A stretch of 64,000 nucleotides of DNA. Origin: Ianthella basta. Its lineage: Eukaryota; Porifera; Demospongiae; Verongiida; Ianthellidae. A program made the position numbers and the translations under genes. The notes under the pieces were generated by a model, which saw only the letters and a list, made by a program, of their open reading frames with translations, was not told where the DNA came from and did not search any database. This document shows positions 47,301 through 56,300 of the stretch, in pieces (the first letter of the stretch is position 1; each line of letters opens with the position of its first letter). The stretch is from the NCBI GenBank assembly GCA_964019415.1, contig OZ025887.1, positions 3,031,306 to 3,095,305 on the forward strand, given 5' to 3'.

Positions 47301-50300
47301 AGGTTGGGTCTCCCAGCTTCACACTCTTGCTAGGCAGTTTGCTGTTCTTTCATGAGAGGGAGTGGCTCTGGCATGTGGGTACTTTCTTTTGTTGTGTGGG
47401 CATTTTTGATGTCGGCATTCTGGGCTGCTGAGGGTCCTCTGTCTACCTTGAAGCAAGTTTCGTATTGTGCTGGAAAGCTTGCTTGACTGCCCTTACTGTT
47501 ACACTACCTTGCTAGCTAAAGAAGGCAGTTCCTATTGCTGCTGGAAAGTTACACTTTCATTGCCTGCAGCACTGTGTTCCTTTTGTTTCTTTAGCTATTT
47601 TACATGCCCACTGTTCGCCACTATAGGGCTCATCTCATTACCCGCTGTTTATTAATCACCATGCAATAACATTGTGTACAGTAAGTAACTCGCATGCCAG
47701 CTACATGTGGCAGACAGTTAGTTACGAATGACTAGCGTGCTTGCATGCATGTGCATGACATAGGCCTAGGCCAGTGCAATATCAGCACTGAACAGCCAGT
47801 GTTACAAAACTGACTGGTGCTATCCATGCAACAATGTCATCTAACTGGAACTGGCCAAATGGCGATGGATGTCTTGTGATGCCCAACTGCTGACATGACA
47901 CAAAGCAAGCAAGCTTGCTTGTAGTTTTATCAAATTCATTCATGGACTGACTGATGCTTTTTTCTTAAATGTGTCAAGAGGTTGGTATAAAATATACAGC
48001 TTAGCTATGTCACTATAGATGAACTCCTGAGTTACCATAGTGATATAATGTAAATGCAACTAAATGGTGACATTAAGGTATGTTAATCTTTAATCTCTCC
48101 CTTATATCATCTCTTCTCATGCCATTCCGGCTACTTTTACCACTTGCCTCAAAGCTTTCATTTCTGTTGCTTGCTACCTCATCGAATCCCTGTCACTCAT
48201 TGTGTTATAAAAGAACGGAAAGGAAAGTAAGGGGGAAGGGAAAAATGGCAGTGAGCCAGACCAGCACTGGCAAACTCCAGATCTTTAGCTGACCCTTTAG
48301 CAGCCGGGTCACTAGTCACCGCCAACAGCCACTGGTCCATTCCCTCCTTATATACCAATGTGGGCGGGCTCTATCCAGAGCTTACTTTGAAACTCTCACA
48401 CCAGGTACTGACTAATCAGTGACACTCAAGAATGCTAATTAAGATGGTCTATGTACCATGGTGACACGGACGAAAGACAATGTTTGGAAACTACACATGG
48501 TAAGGAAAGAAGGGGGGAGGGGGGAAGGAAAATGGCAGTGAACCGGACCAGCACCGACAACCGCCGGATCTTTAGCCAACCCTTTAGCAGCCGGGTCACT
48601 GGTCACCACCAACAGCCACTGATCCATTCTCTCCTTATATGCCGATGTGGGCGGGCTCTATCCAGAGCCTCCTTTGAAACTCCCACACTGGGCACTGACT
48701 AAACAGTGACACTCAAAAATTTTCGACGATGATTTTAGCAGAGGAACATTGGTGTATTTATACTCAAACCCACCATTCCACCAAATTACATATCCCAAAA
48801 ATTTTCAGCCATATGGTATTCAGATTCAGCTCTTCTGTTAAAAGGCTGATTCACTGTCTAAGCTTACACCCTAGTCTCGTTCCCAGACCCACCTCCGCCG
48901 TTCCGCCATTTTTATTTAGATAGGGGGGCGGAGGAAGGGTCTGGTAACATTGCAATACCGTTTCTGTACCGAGGAGGCGGAGTCACAGATGAATAAACGT
49001 AGTTAATCATGTGCATAAACGCATATGAAATTGCGAAATACAACAACATTCTGCGATCTGATTGGTCGCGCCAGGATTCAGGCGCAGGTACAGAAATGGT
49101 ATTGCAATGTTATCAGACCCTTCCTCCGCCACCCTATCTAAATAAAAATGGCGGAACGGCGGAGGTGGGTCTGGGAACGAGACTACTTACACCCGACATA
49201 CAAGTGTTGCTCAAGAATAGTTGTTAGTTATTAACCCGTTGGACACAGTATGTGTAGCATGGCTAGGTATCTGTTCACTACCGTACATTTGCATTGTCTT
49301 ACAGTATACAATCAACCACCACTATCCCTACATAGACAGCACTGCTGGGCTGTCTAATATCCTGTTCTAGCAGGTGCATGAGTTTTGTTTATGGTTGGTA
49401 GCTTACATTAAGGATGAGTTACTGGCTTTTATGTAGTCTTGCCTTTGGCTACCTGACAATGCATCAATTGATGATTTGCTGGCCTAGTAATGTGATTGAT
49501 GATATGTCTATCACACCATTTTTGGAGTTGCATGCTGTTTCTTATTTGTAGTCATTGATGGCATGGAAATTGTGTACAGAGACTACATTGATATCAGTGT
49601 TGCTGTGGCAACTCCAAAAGTGAGTACCCTTCTTTTCAGTGTGTGAATTAGCCTTCTGACATATGTACTATTGTGCTAACCTATTCTGCTCTTAGGGTCT
49701 GGTTGTGCCTGTGGTACGCAATGTTGGCCAAATGAATTATGCAGAAATTGAAAAGGAAATTACTGCTTTGGGACAGAAGGTAACTAGATATGCTGTACAT
49801 ATGCAATACTGTAGGGCCTATAGAAATATGGGTAAATAATTTCTTAAACAAGCATGTAATAGAGCAGTGCATTATTGGTGGACAAGTAGACTGTAAGAAG
49901 TTCAACTACATGAAGGTTTTGTCTGTTATAAATACAACGAGAGCACTAAAAGTGCAGAACCCTCGAACTGTGTCGCTTTAAAACTCAGACTTACATTCAA
50001 AATGCATGCAGCCTCACTATACACACTACAAATGGGTGTGGCTGGCAATGTAGTGAAGGTGAGTCTTTGCTTAGATGGAAAGGCACAGCCGCACACACAA
50101 ACAGCTTTTCCGATGTTCACAGTGAAGCTACATTGTTGACATACCATTGTTAAGTTGTTGGCCCTGCTTGCGTCAGCGTCCATTTCATATGTAGCTAGTT
50201 ATTGGAAAAATGTGGAGTGTCGCTGACTTCTGTTCACACTTTTGCGCACCATGCAGACTATAGCTGAAGTAGCACTTTGTGCACTCATGCCTCGCTGTCT

Positions 50301-53300
50301 AACTCTCTGCCACGCCCTGTCCAGTTAACTCTTCACAGTGCTGCTGATTATGCAGCCCTTCGAGCATCGCCCAACCATTTTTGATTGCGCTCACCCTGCA
50401 CGTTTACAACTACTCACGCAGGTACATTGTGCAATATAATTCTTCACTCCATTTGGCGCTGTTGAATGGCAGCTGAATGTGACCAGTTACTAGTTTTAGC
50501 AAACTCATTTGTTTTATTCAGGAGTGATTGTTGCACTGAAGCTGTTAGTGGTGTTCTGAATCTGCCTCGTAGGCCGTAGGGTGAGAATAAGGTGAGACAG
50601 ACTAATACAGATGGCTACCATAACCCTGTGGTGTGTGTGCGCCGAGGGTTAATAACCATACCACCATTTAAGTTGCTGAAAATCAGGGGACCAGGCACCA
50701 GTAGGGGATGCAGGAGCGACACAGCTTGCATAGGATGCAGTGGTTAAGACAATGTGCAGCAGGGTAAAGCAGTGTGCTCAAATGATGAAAACTGGGAGAC
50801 CAAGAACATCAAGGAGGTCCATATCCCAAGGGTCAGACTAGCCCACATAAATCTAGCAGCTGACCGATCGTTTGTACAATGTCCATCTGTAGCAGTGAGA
50901 CAGGTCCTCACTACCCTTAGATGTGAGGACCTGTCATCTTCTCGAGCACCACCCTCAGACAGCTACTGGTGAAGCAAAGGATTGCATGCATACATAAGAG
51001 CTTGTAGGTGTTGTGTACCTCATCTCCTGTGTTAAGTGTTCTGACACTTTAATAGGCCAGTTGGGCTGATGCCTGGGGAAGCGAAAGAAGGAGCACTGGC
51101 AAGCTGTTGAGTCAGGACTGCTCTACCTGGACTTGGTGGAGCCAACATGTAGCCATTGCCTATGAACTAGAAAGAACATTACAATACTACAGCATGGAAG
51201 GCTTACTTTGACTTCCAACAAGCGATGCACCTCCATCATTAGCTGAGACAGCAAATTGGAACCTTGATCTGTAAGGATTCCTACTCATGCAAACAATCTA
51301 GCCAACTCCTCTGCCACATGCTCAGCATCTATTGACCGTAATGGCAGTGTTTCTGGGTAGCGGGTCGCATGGTCACATACTACCAAGATGTAGCGGTGCC
51401 CTCTATGACTGCGAGGCAATGGTCCCACAATGTCCTTGGCAATGCAATAGAAGGTGTCCTCCACGATTGGCATAGGAATCAATGGTGCATGATGCTTCCT
51501 GCCTGGTGATGCCTTCTGACACTCCTTGCAGCTCTTAGTCACCCACATCCCTGAATAAGGTTGGTCAGTAAAACTGTTGCAGGATTCGGCTAGCTGTCTT
51601 GGTTTTTCCCAAGTGTCCGGCCATGGGTATGGTATGGGCCAGTTGCAGTACGGTTTCTCTGCACCGTGTAGGGAGCACTAGCTGCTCAACTGCCCTCTCT
51701 TCACCGTCTTATCTCAGTGGAACTCATCGTCTGTAGAGCACCCCCTTCTCCATGTAAAATGATAAAGAGCTCAGATCCTTCACTTCCTTTCACATCTGTT
51801 CCAAGGACTCATTTTCCGTCTGCCATATCTGCAGCTCCTGACATGTCCGCTGTGACTGTGGAGGTGCTGATGGGTCATCCTGGGTCCTGTCTCTCCATGC
51901 TTCCTGGCAATCCTGCCTTTTTTGCCTCCTAGTGGGTATCACTTTCTCACGGCTGGTCCCAAAGCGATCTTCATCCAAGTCTTTTCCCGCATGGCCTCCT
52001 CTGGTGGTGATGCCAACGGTGCTCCCCTGGTAGTGACTCTGGTGCTGTGCTGCTCATTGTCATCTACTGGGCTAGGGTCAGCCTCTCACTCCTCCACGTG
52101 TGCCCTCTCTTGGGTGTCCGCCTTTGCCTGTGCTCAAGTGGTGGTGGTCAGCACTACATCTGCCTACTATAGCAGCTGCAACACCTCTGGTACATTCCTA
52201 CCCAAAATTGCTGATACTGGTAGTCTCCTAGCAACTGACACCTGGGCTACTCTGCTCTTACCACCAACCTCTATGCGCACATCTGCAAGGGGGTACTTAG
52301 CCGATCACCATGAGCACACCTAATCAGCATTTCGTCCTCAACCATCTTCCCCTGGGGCACTAGGTCTAACTGCACCATGGTCCTACTTGCCCCTGAATCA
52401 AGGAGGATATTAGGCACAGATGTTCCTTGGATGCATCCCTCCCCGGCTCACCTGATGTATGGTAGTGCCAAACTCACTTGCAACATTGTTACCAAACATC
52501 GTGGCATTACTTGGGCGCCTAGTCATGACGTGTCCTCTCTGTCCACAGTTGTAGCACTTGATACCTTCCTTCCCTGTCTTGGGTGGCTCCGCAGTTGCTG
52601 CCGCCGTCATGGGGATGGTTCCTGGGCTCTTCACTCCCTTTCAACAGTCTCGTGCAATGTGGCCCTCTTGCCCGCAGGTGTTGTTCTTGCCCCTTGAATA
52701 AACCCTTAGAATGGCATTTTCCACCATGTGCTTGAAGAGTATGGTGCGTAAGCAGGTTTCAATGTTTCTGTAAATGCTCCTATTTGGATTTAAGTAAAAT
52801 ATTATATTGCCCGAGTTAGGAATGTTGATGTGGCAAAACTGGAGCAAACCGGCACAGATCAGGGTCATCATAAACCATCATGGAAGAGGTCTCAGAGTTA
52901 CAGTTGCACAGAACTGCTGCTTGAAATACTTGATAGGCAATTTCTCATTTGTCAGCACTGAAAGCTGAGCTGCATCTATCGTCATCCTTAATTATCAATA
53001 CATAATTATTATCGTCATCCTTAAGTAACTGGCTTAACTAGGGATTAACGGTTTGCTGTTCACTGTTTGTTAACCTGTAAGCAACAATACTTATTAACGT
53101 TTTCAGTTCTGTAATGTTTTTGTATGCACTGTACCATAGCTTTTAGTACTACAGAGAAATGTAACTTATTCGCCATCTTTTCCTTTGCTGTCATGTTTTT
53201 GGTACTCTTCTTGAGCACTAACCATCAAGAGTATCATGTCGTATATTCAAATAGAGTCTACATATATTTCCAAGCCTCCTGGTGAGGTCATGCTTTTAGC

Positions 53301-56300
53301 ACAGGTAGGCCTTGAGGTTAGTAGATGGCGCTCCCCCATGTATTACATATGCCAGAGGCAATGATAAACCATTGCCTATAACCCCTTTCACATGAGCCAA
53401 TAGCCCAGATTGAAGGGTGCATAAATGTTGTGTGAGTGAAGCCAGACCCTCCTTCCAAGGGTAGAGGGTCTGGCACAGTAGACTATAGTACATGGAGAGA
53501 CTGCGAGACGGAACACTACTGGACATTTGGGCTGAAGACACTACTCTGTGTAGCCTGAAGCAGACTACGAGCCACAGCAAGCATGGTGCACAATACTGTT
53601 TCCTTGTATCTCCTGCAATGTGAAGTGTAGCCTCTGTATAGCACCTGTATGTGTCATCATTTGGCCTGATGACTGTGTAAACTCCTTGAGCATAGCCAAA
53701 ATGACATTTTACAATATGATTTCTATACTTCCAGCTACTTCTACGAGTCACAGTGTGAACACAAACAGTACTCGACCCATTATGTTGACGAGAAGCTGTA
53801 ATATATTTTGTAAACATGGTGAGGCACTGTTAGAGTGCATTACTGCATTCATGTACCTAAAGTAGATCTGTGACCTTTGCCTTTAGGTGTCGATGTTGTG
53901 TTCTACTTCTTTGTGTTCAGGCAAGAGATGGAACTCTGGCTGTAGAGGAAATGGATGGTGGTACTTTCACTATTTCCAATGGAGGAGTGTTTGGCTCATT
54001 AATGGGTACTCCTATCATCAATCCTCCACAGTCAGCAATTTTGGGTATGCACGCCACCAAAGATCGACCAGTAGCCATAGACGGAAAGGTACGTACGTAT
54101 GTAGCTGTACAACAGGCTTAGAAATTATTGCTTCATAGTTCATATGCACAGTAAATATACCTGGAAATCTGTATATTAGGTAGAAAGTGTGGATACCTGT
54201 CACAGTTTCAGGGGCTGATGTAGGCAGCCCTTGTATTGTTTACAAATTGACATTTTATCGTATGGCTTCATGCTACAGATATATATAATATGCACCACCA
54301 CCACCACCGCACAGTGCAAGTTGCAATCTGTGAACGCAGTATATGCACCAGTGCTTATGTGAACAAGGCCACCAGTGTACGTTGCAGAGAGTAACCACCC
54401 CGAGTGCAAGTAGAGTGTCTGCACAGGTAGATGGAAGGAAATCACCACCAGCACAAGTTGCTAATGGTCAGGGGGACCGGGCACCAGCATCGATTGGCAT
54501 GCAGTGGGGGACCACTATGAATGCAAGTACAGTGCTGGTGCTAGTTAAATGGCACAAGTTGGAGCAGGATGCAGCAACAGGTAGGCAACTTGCACTTGGG
54601 CAGAACATGGTTCACATAGTGCCCAAGTGCAAGTAGCAAAGCTGTTGCTGCATCCTGCTCCAACTTGTGCCATTCGACTAGCACCAACACTGTACTTGCG
54701 TTCATAGTGGTCCTCCACTGCATGCCAATTGATGCTAGTGCCCGGTCCCCCTGACCTTCAGCAACTTGCGCTGGTGGTGTTTTTCCTTCCATCAACTAGC
54801 GCAGACACTCTACCTGCATTTAGGGTGGTTACTCTCTGCAACTTACGCTGGTGGCCTTGTTCATACAAGCACTGGTGCATATACTGCATTCACAGATAGC
54901 AACTTGCACTGTGTGGTGGTGGTGGTGTATGTATATTATAACACAAACACTCTGCCTGCACTCGGGGTGGTTACCTTTGTGTCAACTTGCATTGGTGGCC
55001 TTGTTCCTAGTAGGCCTGGCACATATACTGCATGCGCAGATTTCAACTAAGATGGTGTGGTGGTGATAATGGTGTCCTGGAAATGGTCAAAGAGTACGCC
55101 GCTGGCTCTACGGCAGCATTTCTCGGGACACTTCCTCAAAGCTCCACCTCAACAGAGACCATGTATCTTTCCAATACCTGTTGATTCGCTGTCTTCGCGA
55201 AGTAGGCACTCAGAATTATCTGGAAACCCTCTCATGCTCACGTAACCACCAAATTCCGAGGCCCCTGTGGTGCTTGCACACAGTTCCTGGCAAAGGGTGC
55301 CAAGAGAAGTGTGCACGGTAGCCCTTTCTTCCTGCCAGCTGCTTCAAAGGGGTCTTTGAGCTGCGAAAGGTGGCGTCACGAAGCGAAACGATCTTCATAT
55401 TAAATTATTATAACACCCACTATCAGTATAAATGTGCTATAGCAATGATATGGGGCTATGGCATTTTATATTTGCAATATGGCACCACTTTGCATGTAAA
55501 CAAAGGCCTAATTAAAATTCTGGCATATTTAAAATTGTTAAATTTCCTAAGTTTGACATCTTACCAATGGTCTGTGTCACAGGGTGCCCAAAGTCCCCAA
55601 ACATTATATTACATTATTTTATGGCTTCATCACACTTGTATTTGCAACTTGCACTGTATATACTAGCTGCAATGCCCACCTTTGGCAAGCCCTGTAGGAG
55701 GGTCCATTGTATACTGTAAAGTGGTCTAGTGCTTCCTGTGGGGGCCTAGTGCGTCCCATAGAGGGGTCCGATGCATACTTTCTATTCGTCCCGTACAATT
55801 TTCATAGACCCAAGATGGCAGACGGTCAGTTCATCATGGGTTTTCGCTGCTCGCTCCTCGGCAGCAGCTTATTTGTGCACATTGACCCCCTTAGATTGAG
55901 GTGGGGTACAGTGTGCGACGGCTGGGAACATTTGGGGGTGTTTCGTCGGCGTTCATGGGAGGAGTTTGCAAACAACGGTTAGTCTCGTACCCAGACTGCT
56001 TTCTTGCCTCCATTTTTATATTATGACGTCATTGGGAGGCGAGAAAGGGTCTGGCATATTACTAATCTCATACCCAGCCCACTTCCGTCTGCCTTTCAGA
56101 CAAACGCATAGAAGGTGGTCTGGCAAACTGAGCCCACATTCCTTAGTCTTGCGTAGCCCAGACCCTTTCCTTTTCAGTTATTGTGCAATAACCGGGTGGA
56201 AAGTGTCTGGGAGTTTTCTGTGTAACTGTTCAATGTCCATGGGAAGCCAGACAATGTGTGAATCTAACACCTCTTTGATGTGGTACCACAGCCATCCATA

